From a virus: 64,000 nt of DNA. The notes under the pieces were generated by a model, which was not told where the DNA came from, ran no database searches, and was given only the letters and a program-made list of their open reading frames with translations. The position numbers and the translations under genes are program-made. The number at the start of each line of letters is the position of its first letter. Position 1 is the first letter of the stretch. The DNA is taken from the IMG/VR virus record IMGVR_UViG_3300050821_007696, positions 20,236 through 84,235 of that record. One strand, 5' to 3'. Of this stretch, positions 24,701-34,228 are shown in pieces.

Positions 24701-27425
24701 CAGCGCGCAGGGCCAGGGCGGCGGCGGCGGCAGCGGCGCGTCGGCTCCCGGTACGCCGTCAGGCGGAAGTTCCCCCGGCGGCGGCGGAGGCGGCGGTTTC
24801 TGCGGTGCCTACTTCCAGTACGCCGCGCAGGCCGCCCAGGCGACGCCGGGCCAGGCGCAAGTCAACTACATGGGCGCTAACGGCGCCAACGGCCTGGTGC
24901 AGCTCACCTACGCCATCGGCAACGGCAGCCCGGTCAACGGCGGCAGCACCACCTTCGGGTCGTCGAGTACTACCGGGACCGTGGTGACCGCGAACGGCGG
25001 CCAGTCGGTCGCGCTGAATTCCGCGACGGGAGCAGTCGGCGGCAGCGGTTCCTCGAACACCCTGCACACCCCCGGCGGCGCAGGCGGCCTCGACACCGGC
25101 ACGTCGATGGGCTCGTGGATGCTCGGCCCGTCAGTCAGCTCGCTGTTCCAGACGCTGTCCTCGTTCAGCTACAGCGCGGCCAGCCACACCTCCGGCGCCG
25201 CGGCCAGCTCGTGCGCGCAGGGCGGCGCCGTCGTGCTCGTGCAGTCGGCGGCCCCTGTATTCGACCTGACCGTCACCGACTCCGCGGGCAACACCTACCT
25301 GAACCAGGGGCAGCAGGGCGGCGGCGCCGGCGGATCGACTGGCTGCATCTACGTGTTCACCTCGCCGCTGGTCTTCCCGGTCACGACGAGCACCACCCTG
25401 ACCGTAAGCTCGGCGACCAGCCAGCAGTACGGCGCCATCTGGTACGCCAGCCCGTGGATCACCGACTCCACCGGGAGCAACACCGGGCAGGGTAACGGCA
25501 CCGGCACTGCGGTCAGCGGCCAGTTCGGGGTCACCGACAATGTCTCGGCGCAGTACGAGCTGGTGCTGGCGTTCAACGCCACCAACCAGAGCTTCGGCAC
25601 CCCGACGTTCGGCGGCAAGCTCTGGTACGCGCCCGGCTCGACGGCTTCCCTGCTGTCCGGCAGCCTGTCGATGCAGGCGTACGTCGGCCTGAACGAGGGC
25701 GGCGGCACCGGCACGGCGAACGGCGACCAGTTCGCGCTGACCCTCGGCGGCAGCTCGTCGTGGGCGGTGCTGTGCATCCCGCTGATGGCCGCCAGCCAGC
25801 AGGCGTACACGCCCAAGCTCGACTGGCGGGCCGGCACCACGCCGGGAGCATCGACCACGTGGGGCATCGACGCCTCCGTCTCCGCCGAGGGCATGATCGC
25901 CGTCGTCGGCATGGCAGGCAGTGGCTCGTCAATCACCGCCGGGCCGAGCGCGTTCAGCGACCAGGGAGGCAACGCCTACACCGTCCGGAGCACAGTCGTC
26001 CTGCCGTCTAACGGCGGCGTGGTGTTCCTGGCGACCGCCCCGGTCACCGCGGCGATGGTGCAGGGCGCGTCGGGCACGGTCAGCTGGGGCCACGCCTCGG
26101 CCGCGCCGAACTACTGGACCGCCGCGTACTGGATTCCTAACGCCACCGGCTTCGACGGCGTGTCGGCGGTAACCGGCAGCAGCTCGGCTCCGGCCGCGGT
26201 GTACGCCCCGTCGGCCAGCAACACCATGGCTTTCGCTGTGTTCGGTAACGCCGTGACAGGCACTGCTGCGGTGAGCGGGGCTGCCGCGCCGTGGAACTAC
26301 ATCGACACCAATACCCAGTCGTACCTGGACGCTCAGACATGGGCTTGCCAGGTGACCGACGTCAACCCGGTAACCGCGTCGGGTTCGCTCGGTATCTCCG
26401 CCCCGTGGGCCGTGCTCGTATTCGGGCTCCAGATGAGCGTGCGGGCAGCGGGCGGCGGCGCGGCGGGCGGTCCCGGCAATGCGGGCTACCCGTCTACTTT
26501 CTACGGGGGCGGTCCAGGCTACTCCGGCGGCGGCAAGGGCGGTCTCGGTGCGCAGTCCCTGAATACCAACGGCGGGGGCGCCAGCCTGCCTGGCGGAGGC
26601 GGGGGCGGCTCGTTCGGCTCGACGACGACCTCGATTCCCGGCGGCCAGGGCGGGCAGGGCGCGGTACGGGTAACTTACAGCCCGCCGCTGACTCCGTTCA
26701 ACACGCTGATCGTGCACCGGCCGGGGCAGGGGGCTAACCAGAATCTCAGCCCGCTGCTGTCCATTCCGTTCTCTGACGTGCCCAATAACACTGAGTACAC
26801 CGTCGTGAACGCTTCCCAGCCGTCGGTGAACGCGGTGTTCAACAGCACCTACACGGTCATCCTGGTCAACCACGCCTGGGACTCGGCGAACCTCGGCAGC
26901 GCCCGGACGATCACCGTGACCGTCTCGCAGTACGAGTACCCCGGCGGCCCGGCCAGCTCCGTCCAGGTCAGCCGGTCGGTGACGCCGTCGACGGACGTGG
27001 TGAACGGCATCCTCAACATGGGCGAGGTCACCCTGCCCATCAAGGACTACGCCAAGTTCAACGACCAGTCGCACTTCACCGTGTCGGTCAACGATACCGA
27101 CCAGAACGACCGGTTCATGGACGTGCTGTTCCTCGACACGACCGGGCAGACCGTGATGATCAACATCGACCCCAGCCAGCCGGGCTACAACACCTACGTC
27201 AACTACTACATCGACGAGCCGACCGCCGACCGCGACCTGGGCTTCGTCGGTGGCACCTGCCAGGACCGGCAGCACAACGTGAGCCTGATGGAGTACACGT
27301 TCATCTCCGGCGGCCCGCTGTACATCGGCGCGGGTGACAACCTGCTGCTGACCTACTCCCCGTCAGGTGCGCCGAGCCTCGGGCTGTCCTATAGCCCTCG
27401 CTGGTACCTAGATAGAATTGTGTGA
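21735..27425 (+). CDS. Giant Gly-rich minor tail protein (Dit-like start, carbohydrate-binding domain)
   Basis: An 1896-residue protein. Residues 1-130 are a beta domain; about 150-340 resemble a distal tail protein core (TIPVIIFGTLAGGMRQVLAAREYLMSLIDRQTWQITWTP). Blocks of Gly-rich loop sequence recur (about 620-720, 920-1010, 1580-1650), each starting with a W-x-C/E-C-W-G-x-G pattern. Residues about 790-940 (DGTFESGVSQWTPVNAAVV...FYTDDVFL) form a CBM4/9-type jelly roll likely to bind glycans. The C-terminal ~230 residues form another folded domain. Probably a baseplate/receptor-binding protein. Confidence 0.75.
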   Translation: MPAYSGSAFPYWMTIAGNGSVANPGAVSENIPVTVGTSYTLTADASFSGFFAGGMKLTLTWFQSNGTQISQVTATSGAMSPNQIVSLSTTPTAAPATAAYAVATVAAAGLPGASNVLSVYAASVAPQGSVSINVNYAFTWTFWPWTAVNSASLGWQASQFLPQNSDSLVLAQTIELMGGAGGVPCQAVPSLLDSNGTGPRFRVLAPPSMNSAAYGYEGSYDLNAPQPTQDVVASMLLDGERPFGTRAANRTMTIPVIIFGTLAGGMRQVLAAREYLMSLIDRQTWQITWTPADTGKPLIYDCFRALPSVPVYGFNYSAGGSASGSAVGRPNYPVALITLSIQALPYGRSDIDGIQSLPFSNSLLSSPVPPGSVSIDTFSSVTGGQGWVQDSTKFVQGGTASIRYDAPVPVASPYPAAVYSRTLGAAASIIGLPALSVWLGQAYDTQWPASPSFASNVTLAWTLTDGLGRTLSFSKTQNAAAWGATPSTPKWTLVTAAIPQGTANFSYGDVTAYSVRVTNWAGSGTTGLVRMHAWLNDLVANPQTVANQASPRGTLYNLFSLPGSARAPVNVQAQLPATAPVTQEITTPSSGTWIVPPAVYQLQGECWGAGGAGATVNQSRPTAGGGGGGGEYAAEPVLNVLPGMQVPYSLGAGGTPSQIQQTVIDQTVPGLHSWLCPANVTSALVECWGGGAAGAAGAGGGGAGGYASANISVIPGTSYLLSVGAGGQANTGTTSADNAARNGGSTWFGGPGTTGTGNALIVATGGISPQTGTAGGGTGGTGAVSGLGIADGTFESGVSQWTPVNAAVVRSSAQAHSGTYSAQVTVSGSPASASLQDGISYMVSVSPGVQYTTTLWVYTATAGQTMHASVFWYDKNFNPLSTSAASGTGISASTWTLLSETATAPAGAVYAAYGPVVTSPAANLVFYTDDVFLNYAVTTTYPGGNGGHAPGGGGGGGGGCGDHTGRGHHGHPPASNGNGAAWCGSGQGGSAQGQGGGGGSGASAPGTPSGGSSPGGGGGGGFCGAYFQYAAQAAQATPGQAQVNYMGANGANGLVQLTYAIGNGSPVNGGSTTFGSSSTTGTVVTANGGQSVALNSATGAVGGSGSSNTLHTPGGAGGLDTGTSMGSWMLGPSVSSLFQTLSSFSYSAASHTSGAAASSCAQGGAVVLVQSAAPVFDLTVTDSAGNTYLNQGQQGGGAGGSTGCIYVFTSPLVFPVTTSTTLTVSSATSQQYGAIWYASPWITDSTGSNTGQGNGTGTAVSGQFGVTDNVSAQYELVLAFNATNQSFGTPTFGGKLWYAPGSTASLLSGSLSMQAYVGLNEGGGTGTANGDQFALTLGGSSSWAVLCIPLMAASQQAYTPKLDWRAGTTPGASTTWGIDASVSAEGMIAVVGMAGSGSSITAGPSAFSDQGGNAYTVRSTVVLPSNGGVVFLATAPVTAAMVQGASGTVSWGHASAAPNYWTAAYWIPNATGFDGVSAVTGSSSAPAAVYAPSASNTMAFAVFGNAVTGTAAVSGAAAPWNYIDTNTQSYLDAQTWACQVTDVNPVTASGSLGISAPWAVLVFGLQMSVRAAGGGAAGGPGNAGYPSTFYGGGPGYSGGGKGGLGAQSLNTNGGGASLPGGGGGGSFGSTTTSIPGGQGGQGAVRVTYSPPLTPFNTLIVHRPGQGANQNLSPLLSIPFSDVPNNTEYTVVNASQPSVNAVFNSTYTVILVNHAWDSANLGSARTITVTVSQYEYPGGPASSVQVSRSVTPSTDVVNGILNMGEVTLPIKDYAKFNDQSHFTVSVNDTDQNDRFMDVLFLDTTGQTVMINIDPSQPGYNTYVNYYIDEPTADRDLGFVGGTCQDRQHNVSLMEYTFISGGPLYIGAGDNLLLTYSPSGAPSLGLSYSPRWYLDRIV

Positions 27426-27439
27426 CGGGTGGTGACTGA

Positions 27440-30400
27440 GTGACCGCGACCCCCCCGAAGCCGTCCCTGGTCAAGTCTTCCGCGCTGTCGATGACGCAGG
27501 CGGTGACCAACCGGCTCAACAACCTGCTGCCGACGGTGCTGTCCCCCGAGTCCCCTGTTACCGTCTACCAGGCGGGCACGATCGGCGTCGGCGGGCAGCT
27601 GAACGCTCCCACGTCGGTGTTCCCGGCGGGCGCCGGCTACTACGGCGTGTGGACCGCGCCCGACCTGAACAACGGCAAGGACTACACGGTCCAGGTTGAG
27701 TGCTTCGGCGGCGGCGGCGGCGGCGGAGGCGGCTCGGCGACCACAGGCGGGGGCGGCGGGGGCGGCGGCGAGTACGCCGCGGAGACCTATTACCCGGTCA
27801 AGCCGGGCACCGACTACGTCTGGGTGGTCGGCGTCCCCGGCAGCGCCGGCACCGCCAACAGCAACAACAACCAGGGCGCGACCGCGGGCGGCACCGGCGG
27901 CCTAACCGTATTCGACATCGCCGGGACCGGCGTCGCAGGCGGTGTTTCCGCGCACGGCGGGCAGGGCGGCGACACCGGGAATACCGGCATCGGCGGCACT
28001 GGCGGCACCGGCAGCTTCAATACCACCGAGTACTCCGGTGGCGCGGGCGGTACCGACCTGCCGGGCGGCGGGGGCGGGTCAGGCGGCCAGGGCGGTACCG
28101 ACAATCCCATCGCCCTGTACATCGCCGGGCTGCTGAGCGCGCCGGTGCAGGCGTGGTACGTCCTCAACGACGCGTCGTCAACCGGCCTGGTCAACGACAA
28201 CTCGGGGAACGATAACCCGGCTTCCCTGGCGGGGGTCAACGGCAACAACCTCGCGTTCGGGCTGCCGGGGGCGCCGTCCCAGGTTCCCGCTTACCAGCTG
28301 GCGGCTAATCCGCCGAGTTCGCCGAACCCGGCAGACGCCGGAGCGCAGGTGCAGTTCCCGCTGAGTTCGCTCAACCAGGCGGCCGGATGCCTCCTCACGC
28401 CGGGAATCTTCTTCCAGGGGCACCACGCCACTATTTCCGGGTGGATCACTCCCGACCCGAGCGGCACCTGGGGCAATACGGCGACCAGCTCGTACGCGGT
28501 TGTCGCCGCGAACACGACCGGTTACCGCCAGTTCTACCCGAACTACGCCGGCGCCGCCGTGTTCCTGCTGAACACCGGCACGCCTTCGCGCCCCGCCTGG
28601 ACGCTCAACTTCTACTGTGGCAACGGCACTCTGTTCCAGCAGGTCAGCACACCGCTCGCACCCGTGGCGGGCACTGCGGTCTACGTTGCCGCCACGTTCA
28701 GCAGCGGCACCATGACCCTGTACGTCAACGGCACCAGTGCAGGCACTGCCACCGCCGCGTTTTCGTCGCTGCCCGGCGGCGCGTACAGCATGACCATCGG
28801 CATGAGCCCGGTGACGAACGGCGACTGGTTTTTCGGGAACATGTCGAATCTCTGGTTCGCTGACGGTGTTCTCAGTTCTCCGGGTGTCACCCAGGCGTAC
28901 TCTGGCTCCGGCGGGGGCTCCACTGAGGGCGGGGCAGGGGGCGGGGCCTCCGGGGGACCTGCTGCCGTTGGCGGGGCTGGCGCGGCAGGCAGCGGGTCCT
29001 CCGGGGGGGCGGGCGGCGTTCCGGCGACCCAGCCGGCCGCGGACATCGGGCTGAACACCCCCGCGTCGGCGGGCATCGCGGGCGCGGCCGGCAACGCGGG
29101 CAACAGCGGCATCACCGGCGCGGCGGGCGCGGGCGGCGGCGGGGCGGGCAGCTCCACGTCCCCGCCGAACATCATCACCATCCAGGTGCCGTTCACCACT
29201 GCCGCGTCCTACTGCGGGACCGACGCGACGGGCGGCGCCGCGGGCGCGGTCTACAACCCGGTCATCCAGGGCACCACCGGTCGGCTGTTCACCGGCGGCC
29301 AGTCGCAGGACAGTGCCAGCGGCTCAAAGAACTCGCTGCTGATCCTGCCGCCGAATCTCGCCGCCGGGCTGCAGAGCGGCAGTTACACGGTCCTGCGGGT
29401 GACCCTCACCGTCACCAACGCCAACCCGCAGGCCGCCCAGAACGCCCTGATGCAGGTCAGCTGGAGCACGGACACGTTCCTGCCAATCACCTACGCCGCA
29501 GGCGACCTGGCCGGCTCGGCCGGCGTGGTAGAGATCCCCGTCGGGGCCTACCAGGTCACCGCCGACCTGACCGAGTCCCAGCTAGGCAGCTACCTGCAGA
29601 GCGGCGGCGCGACTGCCCTGGTCCTCGGCCCCGGGCCTGCGCCCACCTTCGCCGCCTACAGCGCAGCTACCGCGGCGGACTTCTACACCGCCGTCTACGG
29701 GCCGGGCGCTGCCGACAACGCGGGCAACAGCCTCGCGCCGTACCTGACGATTACCTACGCGCAGTCCACCACCGTGCAGCAGGGCTCCCCCGGCGGGGCC
29801 GGCGCGGTCCTGCTCACCTACCTCAACCAGGCGCAGACCCTGGTCGGGAACTGGACCTCTACCGCGGGCCTCAACGCCCAGGGCGGCCAGCTCACCGAGA
29901 CGTCGGTAGTGCTCGGCTCGGCCAACGTCACCGACGGGCTCCCGTTCCGCCTGTCCCCGGACCTGACCGACGCCCAGCGGGACGCTATCAGTACTGCGAT
30001 CCGGGAACAGTTCACGGCTGCCCTTGGCGCGGAGTTCGGCAGGCGGCTGGGCGGCGGCATCGCCGGGGCGCCGGGCATCATCGCCGGCTACACCGCGGGC
30101 ACTACCACGACCACGCAGTCAACGCCGGGCACCTACACCTTCACCGTGCCCGCCGGGGTCACCTCCCTCAACGTCCAGTGCTGGGGCGCAGGCGCCGGCG
30201 GCACCGGCGGTAACAGCAGCAACGGCCAGGGGGCCGGCGGCGGCGGTGCGTACGCGGGCGAGCCGAATTACGCGGTCACCCCGGGCCAGGTCATCAGCTA
30301 CACCGTCGGCGCGGGCGGGACCGGCGACGCGGTCGGGTCCAGCAGCGGCCCGTCCGGCGGCCCCACTACGTTCGACACCACGCACGTCGCGGGCAGCGGC

Positions 30401-31342
30401 GTCAACGCCAACGGCGGGCAGTACTACCAGAGCAGCTTCAACTACGGTCCCGGCGGCTCGACGTCCGGCAACACGGTCGCCTTCTCCGGCGGCAACGGCG
30501 GCCCTCTCAACCACGGCCAGCCGAACGGGTCGGGCGGCGGCGGATCGGCCGGGTCGGCGGGCAACGGCGGCGGCGGTTCCCAGGGCGGTACGGCGGGCGC
30601 GGCGGGCAACGGGGGCGGCGCGGCCGGCGGCCAGGGCTCCAACACGAGTTCGGGAAGCAACGGCGTGGCTCCCGGCGGAGGCGGCGGCGGCGCAGTGCAC
30701 GGGTCGTCGGGCAACCACGGCGGCAACGGCGGCAACGGCAAGATCAACATCGTCTACGCCTCGTCCACGGCCCTGGCCACCTCGGTAGCCACCGCTCCCG
30801 GCACCGACGGCGCGGGCAACCCCTACCCGACCGGCGTGATGACCCCGGCGCTCCAGGTCAACGGCACCACCACCACCACGACGGCCACCGTGTCCGGTAC
30901 GACCACGACAGGCGTGCTGAGCGTATCGGGTACCGGCACAGTCGGCGGGGCACTGACCGCCAACACCCAGGTGCTGATCAACGCCACCGGCTCCGCTGCC
31001 CTGGAAGTCGGCGGCAACGCGCACGTGACCAGCAGTCTCCAGGCGGACGGCGGCTTCACCACCGCGGCTTCCCTGAATGCCGGCTCCCAGGTGCTGGTCA
31101 ACGCTACCGGCGCCGCGGCCCTTGAGGTCGGCGGCAACGGCCACATCACCGGCGGCCTGCAAGTCGACGGCAGCATCGTCACCTCGTCCGGCGGTTCCAT
31201 TCCGCAGGCGGTGCCGAGTACCGCGGGCTCGCCGGCCGCGCAGGGCACCTGGAGCAGCGGGCAGCAAGCCTGGGCGGCCTCGGTCACCACGATCGTCAAC
31301 GACATCCGTGCCCAGCTGCTCCTGGCCGGCGTACTTCAGTAG
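27440..31342 (+). CDS. Gly-rich minor tail protein with LamG-like domain
   Basis: A 1300-residue protein. After a Gly-rich domain (residues 70-220) comes a concanavalin/LamG-like module, about residues 230-490 (VQAWYVLNDASSTGLVNDNSGN, HHATISGWITPDPSG, MTLYVNGTSAGTATAAFSSLPGG). More Gly-rich tracts lie near 500-570 and 910-1110. The C-terminus carries two near-identical repeats, QVL(I/V)NATG(S/A)AALEVGGNxHxT, like trimeric fibre shafts, and ends in a helical coil. GTG start. Likely a receptor-binding fibre. Confidence 0.75.
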   Translation: MTATPPKPSLVKSSALSMTQAVTNRLNNLLPTVLSPESPVTVYQAGTIGVGGQLNAPTSVFPAGAGYYGVWTAPDLNNGKDYTVQVECFGGGGGGGGGSATTGGGGGGGGEYAAETYYPVKPGTDYVWVVGVPGSAGTANSNNNQGATAGGTGGLTVFDIAGTGVAGGVSAHGGQGGDTGNTGIGGTGGTGSFNTTEYSGGAGGTDLPGGGGGSGGQGGTDNPIALYIAGLLSAPVQAWYVLNDASSTGLVNDNSGNDNPASLAGVNGNNLAFGLPGAPSQVPAYQLAANPPSSPNPADAGAQVQFPLSSLNQAAGCLLTPGIFFQGHHATISGWITPDPSGTWGNTATSSYAVVAANTTGYRQFYPNYAGAAVFLLNTGTPSRPAWTLNFYCGNGTLFQQVSTPLAPVAGTAVYVAATFSSGTMTLYVNGTSAGTATAAFSSLPGGAYSMTIGMSPVTNGDWFFGNMSNLWFADGVLSSPGVTQAYSGSGGGSTEGGAGGGASGGPAAVGGAGAAGSGSSGGAGGVPATQPAADIGLNTPASAGIAGAAGNAGNSGITGAAGAGGGGAGSSTSPPNIITIQVPFTTAASYCGTDATGGAAGAVYNPVIQGTTGRLFTGGQSQDSASGSKNSLLILPPNLAAGLQSGSYTVLRVTLTVTNANPQAAQNALMQVSWSTDTFLPITYAAGDLAGSAGVVEIPVGAYQVTADLTESQLGSYLQSGGATALVLGPGPAPTFAAYSAATAADFYTAVYGPGAADNAGNSLAPYLTITYAQSTTVQQGSPGGAGAVLLTYLNQAQTLVGNWTSTAGLNAQGGQLTETSVVLGSANVTDGLPFRLSPDLTDAQRDAISTAIREQFTAALGAEFGRRLGGGIAGAPGIIAGYTAGTTTTTQSTPGTYTFTVPAGVTSLNVQCWGAGAGGTGGNSSNGQGAGGGGAYAGEPNYAVTPGQVISYTVGAGGTGDAVGSSSGPSGGPTTFDTTHVAGSGVNANGGQYYQSSFNYGPGGSTSGNTVAFSGGNGGPLNHGQPNGSGGGGSAGSAGNGGGGSQGGTAGAAGNGGGAAGGQGSNTSSGSNGVAPGGGGGGAVHGSSGNHGGNGGNGKINIVYASSTALATSVATAPGTDGAGNPYPTGVMTPALQVNGTTTTTTATVSGTTTTGVLSVSGTGTVGGALTANTQVLINATGSAALEVGGNAHVTSSLQADGGFTTAASLNAGSQVLVNATGAAALEVGGNGHITGGLQVDGSIVTSSGGSIPQAVPSTAGSPAAQGTWSSGQQAWAASVTTIVNDIRAQLLLAGVLQ

Positions 31343-31358
31343 GCAGAGGAGGTGAGGC

Positions 31359-33083
31359 ATGGCACTGGAGAAGCTGGACGCCACCCAGCTGTGCACCTGG
31401 GCGCCGCCGCTGCCGGCCCGCGCGTTCCCCATCCAGGCGGCCGGAGTGACCAGCGACGGGGTGAGCCTCGGCGGCACCGCGGTCAACGGCGTGCGCTACG
31501 GGTACTTCCTGCTCAACACCAGCCAGTGGGGGGTCAGCGCCAGCCTTAACCTGCCGCCGGTCAACGCGGGCGAGCGGTTCCAGCTGTGGACGGCGGCGAG
31601 CGGCAGCACTTTCCTCATGCCGAGCGCTTTCGCCACCGCGCAGGCACTGCCGCCTTCGCTGTCCCCGGTGGGCAGCACGAACGGCGCGTCGGCGCCGGAC
31701 CTGTTCAACGTCTTCATGATGTCGCCCACCGAGTGGACACTGAAGGACGCTACCTTGTGCTCGGTGGTGTCGACCCGGCAGAGCAGCGCGAACTCCTGGT
31801 ACGTTTACTACTCGCCGTACAACCCGGCTGTTACCGTCACGCCGGGCAGGGACGGCCTGCGCACAGTCCCGGAACTGTCGGACCCGCGGTGGCTCGGCCA
31901 GGTCGGGCACGTAGCCGGCGTCGACTACACCTATTCGATTCCCGGCGGCCCCGACCAGCTGACCTGCGTGCTGCAGACCGAGCCGGACTACCGGACCAGC
32001 GCGATCAACCCCGGCCGGGTCGTCACCGCGCACCGCGGCGGGTCGTGCATCTGGGAGGGCACGCTGACGGAGCCGGTTCCGGCGCCGACCGGCTGGACGC
32101 TGACGGCCAACGGGTGCGGTACCTACGGGACCAACTTCGGCGCCTGGTGGCAGCCGGACGCTCCCGGCACCTGGAACGTCGACGCGCCGCTCGACTTCGC
32201 GATCGGCCGCGGGCTGCGCTGGACGAACCTCGGGCTGAACGCGCCCGGCGGTGCCTACCTGGGACCGGTGCAGAACCCGGGTTCCCTGACTATCACGGAT
32301 TTCATGAACCTGCTGTGCACCGGCGGCGCCCTGTCCTGGCAGCTGGTGCAGCCGCCGTCGGCCAGCTCGTTCCCGCCCGGCCCGTGGGTGCTCGACCTGT
32401 TCCCGCTGCCGACCGACACCTCCGGCAACCCGATCGAGTCAGCGCCCAGCAACGTCCTGTCGTCCCAGCTGTTCACCTTCAACCGGTGGTCCCGGTCAGA
32501 CTTGTCGTCCACCTTGTCCAGACGGCCGCCGGACCTGTACATCGTCAACACCAACCCGGTAGGCCGGACTATCACCGCCGACATCAACACGATCATCATC
32601 TACTACCAGGTCACCGCCGACACGGTGGCGACGGCGACGGTCCCGGCGGTCGCGGCGACCTACAGCACCACGTTCGCCGACATCCCGGCCTCGGTCGCGC
32701 TGCACGGGCGGCTGGAGTACTACCTGGACGTGTCGAGTGCGGGAGTGATGACTCAGCCGCAGGCGGCGGCGATCGCAGCGAACGTACTGGCCAAGTACGT
32801 TCGTGCCAACTTCAGCGGCACCTTCACCGTGCAGCCGGGCCAGCTGCTCAACGTCGGCGGCCACCCTGTCGACCTGGGCTGCAACTGGGGCGGGTACATG
32901 GCGTCGGTGCAGGTGGAGAACTTCGCGGCCGGCGGCGAGGTGGGCTTCGGCCCGATCACGTTCCAGATCGGCGAGTACGAGTTCAGCGACGACACGCAGA
33001 CCGCGACGATCACGCCGTACCAGAATGCCCGCACCGATCTGGCGTCGGTGATCGCCCAGCTGTATCCGGGGAAGTTTTCATGA
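31359..33083 (+). CDS. Minor tail protein, Tal/baseplate-like
   Basis: A 574-residue protein beginning MALEKLDATQLCTWAPPLPAR. The middle section (GVDYTYSIPGGPDQLTCVLQTEPDYRTSAINPGRVVTAHRGGSCIWEGTL) matches the hub-domain beginning of tail-associated proteins in actinophages, and the C-terminus (GGYMASVQVENFAAGGEVGFGPITFQIGEYEFSDDTQTATITPYQNARTDLASVIAQL) is typical of the hub end. RBS GGAGGTGAGGC. Third of the large tail genes. Confidence 0.7.
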   Translation: MALEKLDATQLCTWAPPLPARAFPIQAAGVTSDGVSLGGTAVNGVRYGYFLLNTSQWGVSASLNLPPVNAGERFQLWTAASGSTFLMPSAFATAQALPPSLSPVGSTNGASAPDLFNVFMMSPTEWTLKDATLCSVVSTRQSSANSWYVYYSPYNPAVTVTPGRDGLRTVPELSDPRWLGQVGHVAGVDYTYSIPGGPDQLTCVLQTEPDYRTSAINPGRVVTAHRGGSCIWEGTLTEPVPAPTGWTLTANGCGTYGTNFGAWWQPDAPGTWNVDAPLDFAIGRGLRWTNLGLNAPGGAYLGPVQNPGSLTITDFMNLLCTGGALSWQLVQPPSASSFPPGPWVLDLFPLPTDTSGNPIESAPSNVLSSQLFTFNRWSRSDLSSTLSRRPPDLYIVNTNPVGRTITADINTIIIYYQVTADTVATATVPAVAATYSTTFADIPASVALHGRLEYYLDVSSAGVMTQPQAAAIAANVLAKYVRANFSGTFTVQPGQLLNVGGHPVDLGCNWGGYMASVQVENFAAGGEVGFGPITFQIGEYEFSDDTQTATITPYQNARTDLASVIAQLYPGKFS

Positions 33084-33093
33084 TACTTCCCCG

Positions 33094-33666
33094 GTGGGAG
33101 ACACAGCCTCCCGGCTGGACACCGTGGAAAGCACACCGGGGGAACCGGGAGTAGCTAGCGCAGTGCACGAGTCAGAGTCGCAGCCGGTCCCTCCGTGGTG
33201 GACCGACCCCACGGTCAACGTGCAGGCGCTGGTCGAAGCGGCGATGAAGCGGCAGGACGACCTGCGCGACGCCGAGAGGTACCACATCAGGGAGATTATG
33301 ACTCTGCGCGCGCAGCACTATTCGGAGCTGCGGCAGGCCGAGGCGGACAGGATCAACGCCATCCAGACGCGCAGCGACCTGACCGTGCAGCGTGCGGCCG
33401 AAGTGCAGGCAGCCCAGGCGCAGACCCTGGCGAACCAGGTAGCCACGACGGCGGATGCCTTCCGCGCATCGCTTGCAGCAGCTCTCGCGCCCATCATGGC
33501 GTCAATTGAAGACCTGCGGCGAGCGCAGTACGAGGCACAGGGGCAGAAAACGCAGGTAGTCGAGTCGCGCGGGAGCAGCCAGTTCACTGCTACCACTGTT
33601 ATCGCTGCTACCGTAGCCGTTGCCACGATCCTCACCCTGATCCTGCTGTACGTAACGAAGAAGTAG
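33094..33666 (+). CDS. C-tail-anchored coiled-coil membrane protein
   Basis: A 190-residue protein: disordered Pro/Ser-rich N-terminus, coiled coil from about residue 50 to 150 (MKRQDDLRDAERYHIREIMTLRAQHYSELRQAEADRIN...), and one C-terminal membrane helix (TTVIAATVAVATILTLILLYVTKK). Such proteins follow tail genes in many actinophages; a lysis or DNA-entry role is possible. Confidence 0.7.
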   Translation: MGDTASRLDTVESTPGEPGVASAVHESESQPVPPWWTDPTVNVQALVEAAMKRQDDLRDAERYHIREIMTLRAQHYSELRQAEADRINAIQTRSDLTVQRAAEVQAAQAQTLANQVATTADAFRASLAAALAPIMASIEDLRRAQYEAQGQKTQVVESRGSSQFTATTVIAATVAVATILTLILLYVTKK

Positions 33667-33671
33667 CCGCA

Positions 33672-33992
33672 GTGGACAGCTCCCTTATCGACTACCTCCT
33701 CGGCAGCGGCGGGGCAGCCGGCCTCGCGCTGCTGCTGATCCTCACGGGTGTCCTGGTTCCCAAGCCGTACCATAAGAGGCTAGAGGAGGAAATCGAGCAG
33801 CTGAAGCAGGCCAACGACACGCTTGCCAAGGCGAACGAGCAGCTGCGCGAGTCCAACAACCAGCTCGCGTCCAGCGGGCAGCTCACCAACCAGGTGATGA
33901 CGGCCCTGGTGAGCCTGGCTGCCGGGCAGCGAACCGCAGTCCCTCTGCCCGCTGCCCCGGATACCACGGGGCAGCCGGGGAAGGTCCCGTGA
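33672..33992 (+). CDS. N-anchored coiled-coil membrane protein
   Basis: A 106-residue protein: membrane helix at residues 11-29 (GSGGAAGLALLLILTGVLVP), then a heptad-rich coiled coil (KRLEEEIEQLKQANDTLAKANEQLRESNNQL), then a Pro-rich tail. GTG start. Overlaps the next gene. Candidate holin-associated or spanin-like component. Confidence 0.65.
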   Translation: MDSSLIDYLLGSGGAAGLALLLILTGVLVPKPYHKRLEEEIEQLKQANDTLAKANEQLRESNNQLASSGQLTNQVMTALVSLAAGQRTAVPLPAAPDTTGQPGKVP

Positions 33993-34225
33993 TGTGGGTG
34001 CCCAAGATCATCAGGGAACGCCGTAAGCGCCTCGCCGACATGGCGTCAGACACCGCTGCGCGGACCCGCCACGCGGACAAGGCCGTCGCCCAGGCGAAAA
34101 CGCAATCTGCCAGGTCAGCGGTAATCGCGCAGCGTTCAGCGGAACTTGCCGAGGCGAATAACATTGCAGCGATACTCGCAGGCTCCCTGCGTATCGAGGG
34201 CACCCCCAACGGGCGTGAAAGGTAA
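33989..34225 (+). CDS. Small basic helical protein
   Basis: A 78-residue Ala/Arg-rich helical protein (RRKRLADMASDTAARTRHADKAVAQAKTQSARSAVIAQRSAELAEANNIAAILAGSLRIEG). GTG overlaps the previous stop; ATG at 33992 is an alternative start. No family recognised. Confidence 0.55.
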   Translation: MMWVPKIIRERRKRLADMASDTAARTRHADKAVAQAKTQSARSAVIAQRSAELAEANNIAAILAGSLRIEGTPNGRER

Positions 34226-34228
34226 ATT